This document shows positions 33,982-43,771 of a DNA stretch of 64,000 nucleotides, piece by piece (position 1 is the stretch's first letter; each line of letters starts with the position of its first letter). The position numbers were made by a program, and so were the translations under genes. This DNA comes from OMG group bacterium (lineage in GTDB: Bacteria > Pseudomonadota > Gammaproteobacteria > Pseudomonadales > Azotimanducaceae), in NCBI GenBank assembly GCA_012267385.1, contig JAAXGW010000026.1:124001-188000 (forward strand), read 5' to 3'. The notes under the pieces are model-generated. The model worked only from the letters and a program-made list of their open reading frames with translations, searched no databases and was not told where the DNA came from.

Positions 33982-36900
33982 ACGAAGCGACCTCAATTCT
34001 GTACTCGTACTAGGTGCCGGTCCCATTGTGATCGGTCAAGCTTGTGAGTTTGATTACTCCGGAACACAGGCTTGTAAAGCTTTAATGTCCGAGGGGTTGC
34101 GCGTCATTCTTGTGAACTCCAACCCTGCGACCATCATGACAGATCCCGCGACGGCTGCAGCGACCTACGTAGAACCCGTTGAATGGCGGACCGTCGGGCA
34201 GATCATCGAAAAAGAGAAACCAGATGCACTTCTCCCCACAATGGGGGGACAAACCGCATTGAACTGTGCCCTTGACTTGGCGCGAGAAGGGATATTAGAG
34301 CAATTTAACGTTGAACTCATCGGCGCGAGTAGGGAATCTATCGACAAAGCTGAGGATCGAGAGTTATTCGACCGTTGTATGAAAAACATCGGTCTGGAGA
34401 CTGCCCGTTCAGGGATTGCACACAACCTAGACGACGCTCGAAAAGTACAGGCACAACTTGGTTTTCCTTGCATCATTCGTCCTTCGTTCACCTTAGGTGG
34501 TTCAGGCGGCGGCATCGCCTACGACATGGCACAATTTGTTGACATTTGCACTCATGGCTTAGAACTCTCACCAACGCATGAACTTCTGATCGACGAATCG
34601 TTACTCGGTTGGAAAGAGTACGAAATGGAAGTCGTGCGAGATTGCAAAGACAACTGCATCATCGTCTGTTCCATTGAAAACGTTGATCCCATGGGCATTC
34701 ACACGGGCGACTCGATTACGGTCGCTCCTGCCCAAACCCTCACCGACAAAGAGTATCAACGGATGCGGAACGCGGCGATCTCTGTACTCCGGGAAATCGG
34801 TGTTGAGACTGGGGGCTCGAACGTGCAGTTTGCCTTGGATCCACATTCCGAACGCATGATCGTGATTGAAATGAACCCTCGAGTATCGAGGTCTTCAGCC
34901 CTTGCCTCCAAAGCTACTGGCTTTCCTATTGCGAAAGTGGCTGCAAAACTTGCAATTGGCTATACCTTGGACGAATTGCAAAACGATATTACAGGTGTTA
35001 CTCCGGCATCGTTTGAACCGTCAATTGATTACGTTGTGACCAAGATTCCGCGCTTTACATTCGAGAAATTTGATCAAGCTAAAAATCGCCTGACGACGCA
35101 AATGAAATCGGTCGGAGAGGTCATGTCCATCGGGCGAACTTTCAAAGAATCTTTTCAAAAAGCCCTGCGCAGTCTCGAAATTGGTATCGCTGGCATGGAA
35201 CCTATCGGTATTGAGTATGTCTTTCCGCAGGACTATCGCCGACTATTTGAAGAATTACAACAGCCGAGTGCTAATCGTATTCTTTATGTAGCCGATGCAT
35301 TTCGCCAAAACTTTTCGTTAGATCAAGTCCACAACGCGACCAATATTGATCCTTGGTTTCTCGCACAAATCGCGGAGCTGGTCGAAGTGGAGCGGATTAT
35401 TTCAGAGTCTTCCTTAGAAGAGTTGAGCGCAGAAGAAATGTATTCGTGGAAACGAGATGGCTTTTCAGACTTACGTATCGCGGATTTATTAGAAAGCAGT
35501 CAACGTAAAGTACGAGAGTGGCGGATAGAACGCGGAATTAGACCGGTGTTCAAGCGCGTGGACACTTGTGCTGCGGAATTTCCAGCCACTACCGCTTATT
35601 TGTACTCAACGTACGAAGAGGAATGCGAAGCGTTTCCTACTGATCGAAAGAAGATCGTGGTGCTCGGAGGCGGACCAAATCGCATAGGCCAAGGTATAGA
35701 GTTTGATTATTGTTGTGTCCATGCGGCCCTGGCGATGCGCGAAGATGGGTACGAAACCATCATGGTAAACTGCAATCCGGAGACCGTTTCGACGGACTAT
35801 GACACTTCTGATCGACTGTACTTTGAACCGATAACATTAGAAGACGTATTAGCGATCGTTGACGTCGAACAACCGGATGGAGTTATCGTGCAATTTGGTG
35901 GTCAGACCCCACTGAAATTGGTGGACCGGCTCACTGATATGAGTGTTCCCACCATCGGGACGAGTTCAGATGCAATTGACAGAGCGGAGGACCGAAAACG
36001 ATTTCAACAGGTCATCGAACAAACTGGATTGCGACAGCCATCCAATCGAACTGCTACGACTGTAGAGAACGGCATTCGCGCTGCCCGAGAAATTGGCTAT
36101 CCAATTATCGTGCGGCCATCGTATGTGTTGGGCGGCCGCGCGATGGAAGTGGTGTTCAACGAAGAAGAGTTAGAAGTCTACTTGGCGAGTGCTATTCCTG
36201 TGTCAAATGCTGCGCCGGTCCTGCTTGATCGCTTTCTGGACCAAGCGGTAGAAGTCGATGTCGACGTTGTATCTGACGGCAAAGTCGTGCTGATAGGAGC
36301 GATCATGCAACACATTGAGCAAGCTGGAGTGCATTCGGGCGATTCCTCTTGTTCACTTCCACCTCATGATTTGAGCCCCGCAATTCAAAGAGCAATCCGT
36401 CAACAAGTCAAAGACCTAGCGTACGAATTAAACGTCGTCGGACTGATGAATGTTCAATTAGCCGTACAAAACGAGAATGTTTTCGTATTGGAAGTGAACC
36501 CACGAGCATCAAGAACGGTACCCTTTGTGTCGAAGTGTATTGGGTATTCGTTAGCGAAGGTTGCTGCACGGTGTATGGTTGGTAAGAGTCTCGCAGAGCA
36601 GGGATACACAGAAGAGGTTGTACCGGTCCACACGTTCGTAAAAGAACCGGTATTTCCCTTCATTAAATTTCCCGGTGTTGATCCGATTCTTGGTCCGGAG
36701 ATGAAATCAACGGGTGAAGTCATGGGTATCGGGGATTCGTTTGCAGAAGCGTTTACTAAAGCTTCTATCGCTGCGGGGGCGGTACCACCGACCAACGGAC
36801 TTGCACTCGTCAGCGTCAAAACCTCGGATCGACCGTATGTTGCGGCGGTGGCAAGAAACTTGTGCGAATTAGGATTTTCACTCATAGCTACGCGCGGGAC

Positions 36901-37207
36901 TGCCCGAGTTTTGAGAGAAAACGGAATCGAAGCCGAAGTGGTAAACAAAGTCACCGAAGGACCGCCTGATGTTACCAATCTTTTGAACGAACGCGATGTC
37001 GCATTGATCGTGAACTCGACAGAAGGAAAACAATCAATCGCGGATTCAGCCGTGATTCGGCGGCTCGCCCTGCAGAAAAGAGTGCCTTATACAACTACGT
37101 TAGCGGGTGGGGCGGCTATTTGCAAATCGATTGCGTTTGGACGACCGCATCATGTCAGACGATTACAAGAACTATATGACGGAGAACAGTTATGCCAGCC
37201 CCACTGA
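33974..37207 (+). CDS. carB: Carbamoyl-phosphate synthase large subunit CarB
   Basis: The 1077-residue protein has two homologous ATP-grasp halves. The first starts [20 protein letters not shown] and contains [13 protein letters not shown]. The second starts [20 protein letters not shown] and contains [17 protein letters not shown]-terminal MGS-like allosteric domain ends the protein. With CarA it makes carbamoyl phosphate for arginine and pyrimidines. The GTG start lies inside carA, and the end overlaps greA by 16 bases, so carA-carB-greA is a tightly coupled set. Confidence 0.98.
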   Translation: MPKRSDLNSVLVLGAGPIVIGQACEFDYSGTQACKALMSEGLRVILVNSNPATIMTDPATAAATYVEPVEWRTVGQIIEKEKPDALLPTMGGQTALNCALDLAREGILEQFNVELIGASRESIDKAEDRELFDRCMKNIGLETARSGIAHNLDDARKVQAQLGFPCIIRPSFTLGGSGGGIAYDMAQFVDICTHGLELSPTHELLIDESLLGWKEYEMEVVRDCKDNCIIVCSIENVDPMGIHTGDSITVAPAQTLTDKEYQRMRNAAISVLREIGVETGGSNVQFALDPHSERMIVIEMNPRVSRSSALASKATGFPIAKVAAKLAIGYTLDELQNDITGVTPASFEPSIDYVVTKIPRFTFEKFDQAKNRLTTQMKSVGEVMSIGRTFKESFQKALRSLEIGIAGMEPIGIEYVFPQDYRRLFEELQQPSANRILYVADAFRQNFSLDQVHNATNIDPWFLAQIAELVEVERIISESSLEELSAEEMYSWKRDGFSDLRIADLLESSQRKVREWRIERGIRPVFKRVDTCAAEFPATTAYLYSTYEEECEAFPTDRKKIVVLGGGPNRIGQGIEFDYCCVHAALAMREDGYETIMVNCNPETVSTDYDTSDRLYFEPITLEDVLAIVDVEQPDGVIVQFGGQTPLKLVDRLTDMSVPTIGTSSDAIDRAEDRKRFQQVIEQTGLRQPSNRTATTVENGIRAAREIGYPIIVRPSYVLGGRAMEVVFNEEELEVYLASAIPVSNAAPVLLDRFLDQAVEVDVDVVSDGKVVLIGAIMQHIEQAGVHSGDSSCSLPPHDLSPAIQRAIRQQVKDLAYELNVVGLMNVQLAVQNENVFVLEVNPRASRTVPFVSKCIGYSLAKVAARCMVGKSLAEQGYTEEVVPVHTFVKEPVFPFIKFPGVDPILGPEMKSTGEVMGIGDSFAEAFTKASIAAGAVPPTNGLALVSVKTSDRPYVAAVARNLCELGFSLIATRGTARVLRENGIEAEVVNKVTEGPPDVTNLLNERDVALIVNSTEGKQSIADSAVIRRLALQKRVPYTTTLAGGAAICKSIAFGRPHHVRRLQELYDGEQLCQPH

Positions 37208-37662
37208 CCGTGGCCGGTGCGGAAAAATTACGAGCGGAACTTTCTGCGCTAAAAAATGAACGCGGAACAGTATCACGGGCGATTGGAGAAGCGCGTAAAT
37301 TAGGTGATTTAAGCGAAAATGCCGACTATCACGCAGCCAAGGAGAAACAAGGTCTAATGGAAGCTCGGATCCGGTTCATAGAAGCGAAACTTGCGGCCGC
37401 GCAAGTGATTGATGTTTCGAAGATAAAGAACACTGGAACCGTGATATTTGGTGCAACAGTTACACTTGAGGATCTTGAAACCGGGAATCAGGTTCAATAT
37501 CGTATCGTTGGTGAGGACGAATCTGATGTGCGGGCTGGTCTGATATCCAATATTTCCCCGCTAGCACGAGCGATGATGGGTAAACAAGTTCAACAATCTT
37601 TTTTTGTCGGCGAGGGCGTGCGCGAGAAAGAATGGTTGATTCAAGCAGTCGAGCACAAATAG
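37192..37662 (+). CDS. greA: Transcription elongation factor GreA
   Basis: The 156-residue factor stimulates transcript cleavage by stalled RNA polymerase. The N-terminal coiled coil has [20 protein letters not shown] with the acidic tip (D and E residues) that reaches the active site; the C-terminal FKBP-like domain contains [12 protein letters not shown]. Length is typical. The ATG lies within the end of carB. Confidence 0.96.
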   Translation: MPAPLTVAGAEKLRAELSALKNERGTVSRAIGEARKLGDLSENADYHAAKEKQGLMEARIRFIEAKLAAAQVIDVSKIKNTGTVIFGATVTLEDLETGNQVQYRIVGEDESDVRAGLISNISPLARAMMGKQVQQSFFVGEGVREKEWLIQAVEHK

Positions 37663-37934
37663 TGTGTTGCGGTAAAAGGACGCAGACATCGATAGCTCCA
37701 GAACCTTAGATTGGTACGAAAGCACAGTACAATTAGTTAGAGCGTTCAGCTCGTAACGGATTCAAGCAAAAAAGAATCTAATACTGATGCTACGTACCAC
37801 ATTGCTAGCTTGAAAGTATGCAAATTGGTACTACCTATACAATATATGGGGTATAACCTAGGTTACTAAAGCAATTTATAAAGGTCAGAAGACCTACTTA
37901 TAACGACTATATTCAAGGCAAGAGGCCGAATTCT
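37663..37934 (+). promoter_or_regulatory. Leader region of ftsH with a candidate sigma-32 promoter and a hairpin
   Basis: This 272-base gap has no gene. It holds CTTGAAA at 37809-37815 followed after 17 bases by ACCTATACA, a possible but imperfect sigma-32 promoter; ftsH is heat-shock controlled in E. coli. At 37876-37903 TTATAA-AGGTC-agaa-GACCT-ac-TTATAA forms a hairpin just before the ftsH start. Confidence 0.4.
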
Positions 37935-39881
37935 TTGAGTTCCACCGCAAAAAACATCATTCTCTGGGTCATCGTAGTGTTGGTACTTCTAGTACTATTC
38001 AACAGCTTCGTAAAGCGTCCCGGACCCGATGAAGTCAATTACACAGTCTTTAAGACACTCCTTCAAGAAGAAAAGATTGCCAAGGCGAAACTCCAAGCGT
38101 CTTCTGGCAGTTCGATAGCTGTTCTCGGAGAAAGAAAAGACGGTACGAACTTTTTGGTGAATTTACCCCCCGGGGCCGACCACGGTGAGATGTACGATGA
38201 ACTTGTCAGTCAGGGGGTTGAAGTCACGACGTTGAAAGACAACCGCAACGGTTTTTGGATGCAGGTGTTTCTCACCATTCTCCCGATCCTGCTAATCGTC
38301 GGTTTGTTTATGCTCATGATGCGACAACTACAGGGAGTTGGAGGACGAAGCGGCCCGTTAGCCTTCGGTAAGAGCAAAGCGAAGCTACTTTCTGATGAAA
38401 AAATCAAAACAACATTTGACGATGTAGCTGGTGTCGATGAAGCAAAAGAAGATGTTCAAGAACTAGTAGAATTTTTAAGGGATCCGTCTCGTTTCCAAGC
38501 GCTTGGTGGCCGTATCCCACGTGGCACGCTTATGGTCGGAGCACCAGGAACCGGGAAGACACTTCTCGCCAAAGCCATAGCTGGTGAAGCTAAAGTTCCA
38601 TTCTTTTCCATTTCGGGATCTGACTTCGTGGAGATGTTTGTTGGAGTCGGCGCGTCTCGAGTACGCGATATGTTTGAGCAGGCTAAGAAGCAAGCACCTT
38701 GTATCGTGTTTATTGATGAAATTGATGCTGTCGGAAGACATCGCGGAGCAGGCTTAGGCAATGGTCATGATGAGCGCGAGCAAACGCTGAACCAACTCTT
38801 GGTAGAAATGGACGGGTTTGAAGCAAACGACGGCGTTCTTGTGATCGCGGCGACGAATAGACCCGACGTATTAGACCCAGCGTTAACGCGACCAGGACGT
38901 TTTGACCGACAAGTCGTCGTTCCACTTCCAGACATTCGTGGGCGCGAGCAGATTTTGAAAGTGCACATGCGTCGAGTTCCGCTAGCAGATGACGTGAATC
39001 CGCTCACAATTGCGCGTGGAACTCCTGGATTTTCGGGAGCGGACCTAGAAAACGTCGTGAACGAAGCAGCTTTGTTTGGAGCTCGCGCCGCGCGACGATT
39101 GGTTGGCATGGAGGAACTCGAGCAAGCGAAAGATAAGATCATGATGGGCTCTGAGCGCAAATCCATGGTTATGTCTGAAAAAGAGAAACTTGTCACCGCG
39201 TATCACGAAGCTGGACACGCAATTGTTGGATATTTGGTTCCCGAACACGATCTACTTTACAAGGTAACCGTCGTACCACGGGGTCGAGCACTCGGTGTGA
39301 CTATGTTTTTACCGGAAGAAGACAAATACAGTATGAGCAAGACTGCTGTCGAGTCTCAAATCTGTTCACTTTATGGTGGTCGGATTGCTGAAGAACTTAT
39401 AAACGGCGCAGAAAAGGTAACGACTGGTGCTTCTAATGACATTGAGCGCATCACCCAGCTCGCACGGAACATGGTCACTAAATGGGGATTCTCGGAATCT
39501 CTGGGCGTCCTAACTTATGATGAAAATGACGGCGAGGTATTTCTCGGGATGTCGGCCGGTAACAAACCATTGTCCGTTTCGGAGGCTACAGCCGAAAAAA
39601 TCGACGCTGAGGTGCAGTCAATTGTTACTCGTTTGTACCAACGCGCGAAGGAAATTCTTGAAGCAAACATGGATAAACTTCACGTTATGGCCGAAGCCTT
39701 AATGGAGTACGAAACGCTCAGCCCAGAACAGGTAAACGACATCATGGCCGGAGGTAAACCCCGAGCGCCTGTAGAACCTACGGATGCACCACCTCCACAA
39801 AAGGAGCTTCAGGACACCTCTGAAGACGGCAGTTCCAAGTCCAAACCTCCTCCATTTACCAAACCAGCTGAAGACACCTAA
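37935..39881 (+). CDS. ftsH: ATP-dependent zinc metalloprotease FtsH
   Basis: The 648-residue inner-membrane protease has two transmembrane segments (about residues 6-24 and 106-128) flanking a periplasmic domain. The AAA ATPase follows with Walker [10 protein letters not shown], Walker [17 protein letters not shown] and the second region of homology [20 protein letters not shown]. The zinc site is HEAGH (about residue 420) with the third ligand Asp further on. It degrades membrane proteins and regulators such as sigma-32 and LpxC in relatives. The start is TTG at 37935. The tail is Pro/Ser/Lys-rich. The rlmE gene that often precedes ftsH is absent. Confidence 0.98.
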   Translation: MSSTAKNIILWVIVVLVLLVLFNSFVKRPGPDEVNYTVFKTLLQEEKIAKAKLQASSGSSIAVLGERKDGTNFLVNLPPGADHGEMYDELVSQGVEVTTLKDNRNGFWMQVFLTILPILLIVGLFMLMMRQLQGVGGRSGPLAFGKSKAKLLSDEKIKTTFDDVAGVDEAKEDVQELVEFLRDPSRFQALGGRIPRGTLMVGAPGTGKTLLAKAIAGEAKVPFFSISGSDFVEMFVGVGASRVRDMFEQAKKQAPCIVFIDEIDAVGRHRGAGLGNGHDEREQTLNQLLVEMDGFEANDGVLVIAATNRPDVLDPALTRPGRFDRQVVVPLPDIRGREQILKVHMRRVPLADDVNPLTIARGTPGFSGADLENVVNEAALFGARAARRLVGMEELEQAKDKIMMGSERKSMVMSEKEKLVTAYHEAGHAIVGYLVPEHDLLYKVTVVPRGRALGVTMFLPEEDKYSMSKTAVESQICSLYGGRIAEELINGAEKVTTGASNDIERITQLARNMVTKWGFSESLGVLTYDENDGEVFLGMSAGNKPLSVSEATAEKIDAEVQSIVTRLYQRAKEILEANMDKLHVMAEALMEYETLSPEQVNDIMAGGKPRAPVEPTDAPPPQKELQDTSEDGSSKSKPPPFTKPAEDT

Positions 39882-39904
39882 TTTTTTGTAGGTCAGCGAC
39901 CCTG

Positions 39905-41251
39905 ATGGGCGACCGTCCTGTAGACTTTCAACTGTTCGGTACCGACGGAATTCGTGGTCGAGTCGGACAGCCTCCTATTACACCCGACTTGTGTTTGAAA
40001 TTGGGGTGGGTCATCGGCCGAGAAGTAAAAAAACGGAACGGTCAGTATGTGCTCATAGGCAAGGACACAAGGATCTCAGGATATCTTCTCGAATCACTTT
40101 TTGAAGCCGGTCTCATAGCCGCTGGCGTTGACGTAGGCTTACTCGGACCCTTTCCAACACCTGCGGTCGCGATTCTTACTCGGAACTCAAACGCCGATCT
40201 TGGGGTGGTGATCAGTGCGTCGCACAACTCGTTCGAAGACAATGGTTTCAAGTTCTTTGATCAGAATGGTCGCAAACTCTCGGACGCTCATGAGTCGCAG
40301 ATTGCGCAATCGATGAACCTCCCCATCACCACCGTACCTGCGGAAGAACTCGGGCGTGCGAAAAGACCAGCAAACACACGGGAACAATACATCGATTTCT
40401 GTAAGTCAACCGTGAGTGCTGACTTGGATTTAACGAACACGAAGATCGTATTGGACTGTGCTAATGGAGCTTGCTATAGTCTCGCGCCAACAATTTTTCG
40501 CGAATTTGGAGCTGAAGTTTTTTCTATTGGTACTCGCCCGAATGGTTTTAACATAAACTACGAATGTGGTTCTACCGCGATAAAAGCGATACAGGGTGAG
40601 GTACGAAGACGCAAAGCGGATATTGGATTCGCGTTTGACGGCGATGCCGATCGCGTCATCGCAATAGCTTCAGATGGAAAAGTACTTGATGGCGATCACA
40701 TACTCTTTGGACTAGCAAGAGTTCGACAGCAGAAAGGCATTCTACAAGGAGGGGTGGTAGGTACGGATATGTCCAATTTAGGACTTGAAAGATCATTGCA
40801 AGATTTTGGAATTCCGTTTTCTCGCGCAGCTGTGGGCGACCGCCATGTGAGTATGAAGCTCACCGAACTTGGTTGGAATCTAGGCGGCGAAACTTCCGGG
40901 CACATATTGTGTCATCGGAGTACGACAACAGGAGACGGTATTGTTTCCGCGTTGCAGGTAGTACAAGCTAGTTGGGAATGTCAGCGGCCGTTTTCTGAAT
41001 TAGTTTCGGAAATGGAACAGTTCCCTCAAGTACTTCTGAACGTTCCAGCGAATAATCCGGAAGTAGTTGTAGCGAATCCTAACGTTGCTAAGCGGGTCAA
41101 AGAAGTCGGTCTAGCTAACGATGAATGCTATCGGGTATTGGTGCGACCATCCGGAACGGAACCTGTAGTCCGGATCATGGTGGAAGGACCGGATGCCACC
41201 CTGGTAGCGAGTGAAGCTGAGAATTTAGCAACGTTTATTCAAAGCGTGTGA
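39905..41251 (+). CDS. glmM: Phosphoglucosamine mutase GlmM
   Basis: The 448-residue enzyme converts glucosamine-6-phosphate to glucosamine-1-phosphate for peptidoglycan and LPS. Motifs are LFGTDGIRGRVGQPPITPD, the phosphoserine site VVISASHNSFEDNGFKFF (Ser about residue 104), the metal site FAFDGDADRVIAI, GGETSGHILC and VRPSGTEPVVRIMVEG. The residue after the ASHN motif is Ser rather than the usual Pro. The gene follows ftsH by 23 bases; folP, which normally separates the two, is absent. Confidence 0.97.
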   Translation: MGDRPVDFQLFGTDGIRGRVGQPPITPDLCLKLGWVIGREVKKRNGQYVLIGKDTRISGYLLESLFEAGLIAAGVDVGLLGPFPTPAVAILTRNSNADLGVVISASHNSFEDNGFKFFDQNGRKLSDAHESQIAQSMNLPITTVPAEELGRAKRPANTREQYIDFCKSTVSADLDLTNTKIVLDCANGACYSLAPTIFREFGAEVFSIGTRPNGFNINYECGSTAIKAIQGEVRRRKADIGFAFDGDADRVIAIASDGKVLDGDHILFGLARVRQQKGILQGGVVGTDMSNLGLERSLQDFGIPFSRAAVGDRHVSMKLTELGWNLGGETSGHILCHRSTTTGDGIVSALQVVQASWECQRPFSELVSEMEQFPQVLLNVPANNPEVVVANPNVAKRVKEVGLANDECYRVLVRPSGTEPVVRIMVEGPDATLVASEAENLATFIQSV

Positions 41252-41424
41252 ACTGTCAAATTGTGATCAACTCGTACTCAGTAGCGAGTTCGGTGCCAAG
41301 CGAATGCCGCCGACGTTGCTGTGATGGAATCGCATTGTTCGCAGTGCGACAATCATCCAAAAGTAGTCAAAACATTGACCGTCACCTTACCGCTGAAGCA
41401 ACAAACGAAGTACTGAGCTTTGTC

Positions 41425-41430
41425 TATAAT
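41425..41430 (+). promoter_or_regulatory. Candidate -10 element of a tpiA promoter
   Basis: A perfect TATAAT with TG three bases before it (TGTCTATAAT) lies 33 bases before the tpiA start, in the 212-base gap after glmM. No convincing -35 is present at 17 bases. Confidence 0.35.
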
Positions 41431-41463
41431 TTTTTGGCTCCCTAGGAATTCGCGACTGTTATC

Positions 41464-42201
41464 TTGCGCACTCCCTTAGTCGTCGCCAATTGGAAAATGA
41501 ACGGTTCGCAGAATTTGTGCGAGACCTTTTCTGAGCAACTTCGAGACGTTCCAGGCACTGACATTTGGCTCGCGCCTCCGTTTATTTATTTACCTGAGTT
41601 AATTAAAAAGGAACGACTTCGTAGTTTCACCGGGATTGGAACACAAAACGTTCACGAAGAGGTCCGAGGTGCTTTCACTGGAGAGGTATCTGCGGATATG
41701 GTCGTGGAGATGGGAGCAAAATTTGCAATAATCGGCCATTCGGAACGACGTACCAAATATTTAGAAAACGATACAATTGTTAACCGGAAATTGAAATCCT
41801 GTTTGGACGCAAATTTGATCCCTGTACTTTGTGTGGGAGAATCGATCGAACAACGACAAAAAGGGAATGCAGCAACGGTAGTGCAGCTTCAACTTAGCTC
41901 CCTTAAAGGTCTACTTGAGACCTTATCGGCTGAAAAGTTTGTCGTTGCTTATGAGCCTATTTGGGCTATTGGAACGGGAATTTCGGCTAGCCCGAGCGAT
42001 GCCGAAGATATGCACGTTAAAATTCGTTCTTACTTAGGCGATGAGGGTACTCAATTACGTATCTTGTATGGAGGAAGTGTTAATCCAAATAATGCTAAAG
42101 AACTAATTAACCAACCAAACATTGACGGTTTTTTAGTTGGCGGCGCCTCGCTCGATGTGAGTTCGTTCAATGCCATTTGTCAGCTAGTGGGTGGAGTTTA
42201 A
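41464..42201 (+). CDS. tpiA: Triosephosphate isomerase TpiA
   Basis: The 245-residue TIM-barrel enzyme interconverts dihydroxyacetone phosphate and glyceraldehyde-3-phosphate. Catalytic residues are visible: Lys in VVANWKMNGS, His in AIIGHSERRTKY, Glu in VAYEPIWAIGTG, plus the phosphate-binding YGGSVNPNNA. The start is a TTG at 41464, giving the expected distance to NWKMNG. It keeps the usual place before secG. Confidence 0.96.
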   Translation: MRTPLVVANWKMNGSQNLCETFSEQLRDVPGTDIWLAPPFIYLPELIKKERLRSFTGIGTQNVHEEVRGAFTGEVSADMVVEMGAKFAIIGHSERRTKYLENDTIVNRKLKSCLDANLIPVLCVGESIEQRQKGNAATVVQLQLSSLKGLLETLSAEKFVVAYEPIWAIGTGISASPSDAEDMHVKIRSYLGDEGTQLRILYGGSVNPNNAKELINQPNIDGFLVGGASLDVSSFNAICQLVGGV

Positions 42202-42203
42202 AT

Positions 42204-42719
42204 ATGGAGATAATTGAAATCGTACTGTTAATAGTGTTAGTGGTCGTATGTATGGCGCTCGGTGCTTTGGTGTTGATACAGCAGGGACGTGGTTCTGACA
42301 TTGGGGCCGCATTCGGTAGCGGGGCGGCAAACACCGTATTCGGTTCTGGTGGAGCAACTCCTTTCTTGGTGAAGTTTACCGCGATGCTAGCAATTGGATT
42401 CTTTGCGGTAACTTTTGCTCTAGCATATACCGCGAAGGAAAAGTCAGATAAACGCGAAGCAGGCTATGACTTTGGAGACGTTCCGCAAGCTAATGAAGAA
42501 ACTGTGGATGATTTATTAATTCCGTCTGACGAAGATCTACTTCCCACCGACGAAACTGACACGTCTTCCTCACCGGAAGGAGACCTATTACCAACCGACA
42601 GTGACTCGGATAACTCAGGCGATATACTCAAACAGTTAATCGAAGAAGACTCAGATAACGACACACCCACGCAGTCGGAAGATGACGCCGAAGAAGGCGA
42701 TAGGTTACCTGACCCATAA
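42204..42719 (+). CDS. secG: Protein-export membrane protein SecG with a long acidic tail
   Basis: SecG is a small subunit of the SecYEG translocon. Residues 1-75 fit: EIVLLIVLVVVCMALGALVL (TM1), IQQGRGSDIGAAFGSG, ANTVFGSGGATPFLVKFTAM and a second transmembrane helix. The ATG at 42204, 3 bases after tpiA, matches the family start. Residues about 80-171 form an Asp/Glu/Ser/Thr-rich tail, making the protein clearly longer than the roughly 110-130 residues usual for gammaproteobacteria. The tail is cytosolic by the known topology if SecG has two helices with both ends outside the membrane on the periplasmic side or reversed; I leave its side open. Confidence 0.9.
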   Translation: MEIIEIVLLIVLVVVCMALGALVLIQQGRGSDIGAAFGSGAANTVFGSGGATPFLVKFTAMLAIGFFAVTFALAYTAKEKSDKREAGYDFGDVPQANEETVDDLLIPSDEDLLPTDETDTSSSPEGDLLPTDSDSDNSGDILKQLIEEDSDNDTPTQSEDDAEEGDRLPDP

Positions 42720-42794
42720 AGTCTCTGATTCGAACATTGTCAACGCCAAATTTAGGCTAGCTTCAAAGTACTCGTTTTTATGTAACAGTCCCTT

Positions 42795-42881
42795 GCCGAA
42801 GTGGTGAAATTGGTAGACACGCCACCTTGAGGGGGTGGTGAGCGCATGCTCGTGGAGGTTCGAGTCCTCTCTTCGGCACCA
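42795..42881 (+). tRNA. tRNA-Leu (anticodon GAG)
   Basis: An 87-nt class II tRNA with encoded CCA. The acceptor GCCGAAG pairs with CTTCGGC, the anticodon stem CCACC/GGTGG encloses TTGAGGG (anticodon GAG, reading CUC/CUU), and a long variable arm (GAGCGCATGCTC) marks leucine. The position between secG and tRNA-fMet is the standard gammaproteobacterial one. Confidence 0.96.
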
Positions 42882-42969
42882 TACCTTGACTTTGTGGTGT
42901 TCGAAAACTGTCGGGGCCATGGATTATTAGCAGTGCTTATCGCGTTCTGTCCAGTACAGCATTCATTCT

Positions 42970-42975
42970 TATAAT
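42970..42975 (+). promoter_or_regulatory. Candidate -10 element of the tRNA-fMet promoter
   Basis: A perfect TATAAT lies 14 bases before the mature 5' end of the initiator tRNA, with a poor -35 (TCTGTC, 18 bases upstream). Confidence 0.4.
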
Positions 42976-42989
42976 AAGCAGGTTTCTGA

Positions 42990-43065
42990 TGCGGGGTGGA
43001 GCAGTTGGTAGCTCGATGGGCTCATAACCCATAGGTCGGAGGTTCGAATCCTTCCCCCGCTACCA
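42990..43065 (+). tRNA. Initiator tRNA-fMet (anticodon CAU)
   Basis: A 76-nt tRNA with encoded CCA and loop CTCATAA. Three consecutive G-C pairs in the anticodon stem (ATGGG/CCCAT) and A11-U24 in the D stem identify it as the initiator. The first acceptor pair is U1-U72 instead of the usual C1-A72; either way the end stays unpaired, which is the feature used for formylation. It lies just upstream of rimP, as in relatives. Confidence 0.93.
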
Positions 43066-43230
43066 CGGTGGTCAACAGAAATATCGGTAGTGGAGATTCA
43101 ATTTAACTACTAGATCATCTAGCGTTTGCGACTCGCATCGGACGATGGGAAGAGCGCGCACTTCAAAAACGTTCATATCTTGTAAGTGAATTAACTTACA
43201 GTCGCCTGTTCTACCCTTTAATGTGTTTTT

Positions 43231-43251
43231 GCGGCACCGTTTTGGTGTCGT
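43231..43251 (+). promoter_or_regulatory. Hairpin in the rimP-nusA-infB leader
   Basis: GCGGCACC and GGTGTCGT enclose a 5-base T-rich loop, 49 bases before the rimP start. No T-run follows directly. It may take part in leader control of the operon; nothing more can be said from the sequence. Confidence 0.35.
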
Positions 43252-43299
43252 ACGGTTTGTGCCCGAGTAGAGTATTTTTGTAAAAAACGTTTTCAGTCC

Positions 43300-43758
43300 A
43301 TGAGTACTAGGAATACCAACATTGAACAGTTGTTGTCTGCTACCGTAGAAGCGATGGGCTACGAGATTTGGGGCGTGGATTACACCCTATACAAAAGCCG
43401 CGCGAATCTGTGCGTTTATATCGATTCGAAAAACGGTATCACGGTCGATGATTGTGCTGAAGTGAGTCATCAGATTGAGGGTGTGTTGGACGTTGAGTCG
43501 CGATTTCCTCAAAACATGACGTTACAGGTGTCTTCACCGGGCTTGGATCGAATACTGTTCAAGCCTCAACACTTTGAAAGCCGAGTAGGTGCCCTTATTG
43601 ACGTACGTTTGTCTTGGCCGGTAGAAGGTCGAGTTCACGTACGTGGTCGGTTAAATAGTTGCGACGCGCAATCGTTTCAGGTAACCATGGACGAGCAAGA
43701 GTTCGAGATACGGTTCGATCAAGTACGCCGAGCACGGGTGGTGCCAGAGTTTAGCTAG
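43300..43758 (+). CDS. rimP: Ribosome maturation factor RimP
   Basis: The 152-residue 30S assembly factor shows YEIWGVDYTLYKSRANLCVY, IDSKNGITVDDCAEVSHQIE and LQVSSPGLDRILFKPQHFES, all typical. It is the first gene of the rimP-nusA-infB-rbfA-truB-rpsO-pnp operon. Confidence 0.95.
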   Translation: MSTRNTNIEQLLSATVEAMGYEIWGVDYTLYKSRANLCVYIDSKNGITVDDCAEVSHQIEGVLDVESRFPQNMTLQVSSPGLDRILFKPQHFESRVGALIDVRLSWPVEGRVHVRGRLNSCDAQSFQVTMDEQEFEIRFDQVRRARVVPEFS

Positions 43759-43771
43759 TGAATCAGTCAAA

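Noticed and set aside
41248-41445. A 65-residue frame overlapping the glmM stop by 4 bases
   Set aside because: No motif and an unusual composition, and it lies over a likely tpiA promoter (TATAAT at 41425). Judged to be chance.
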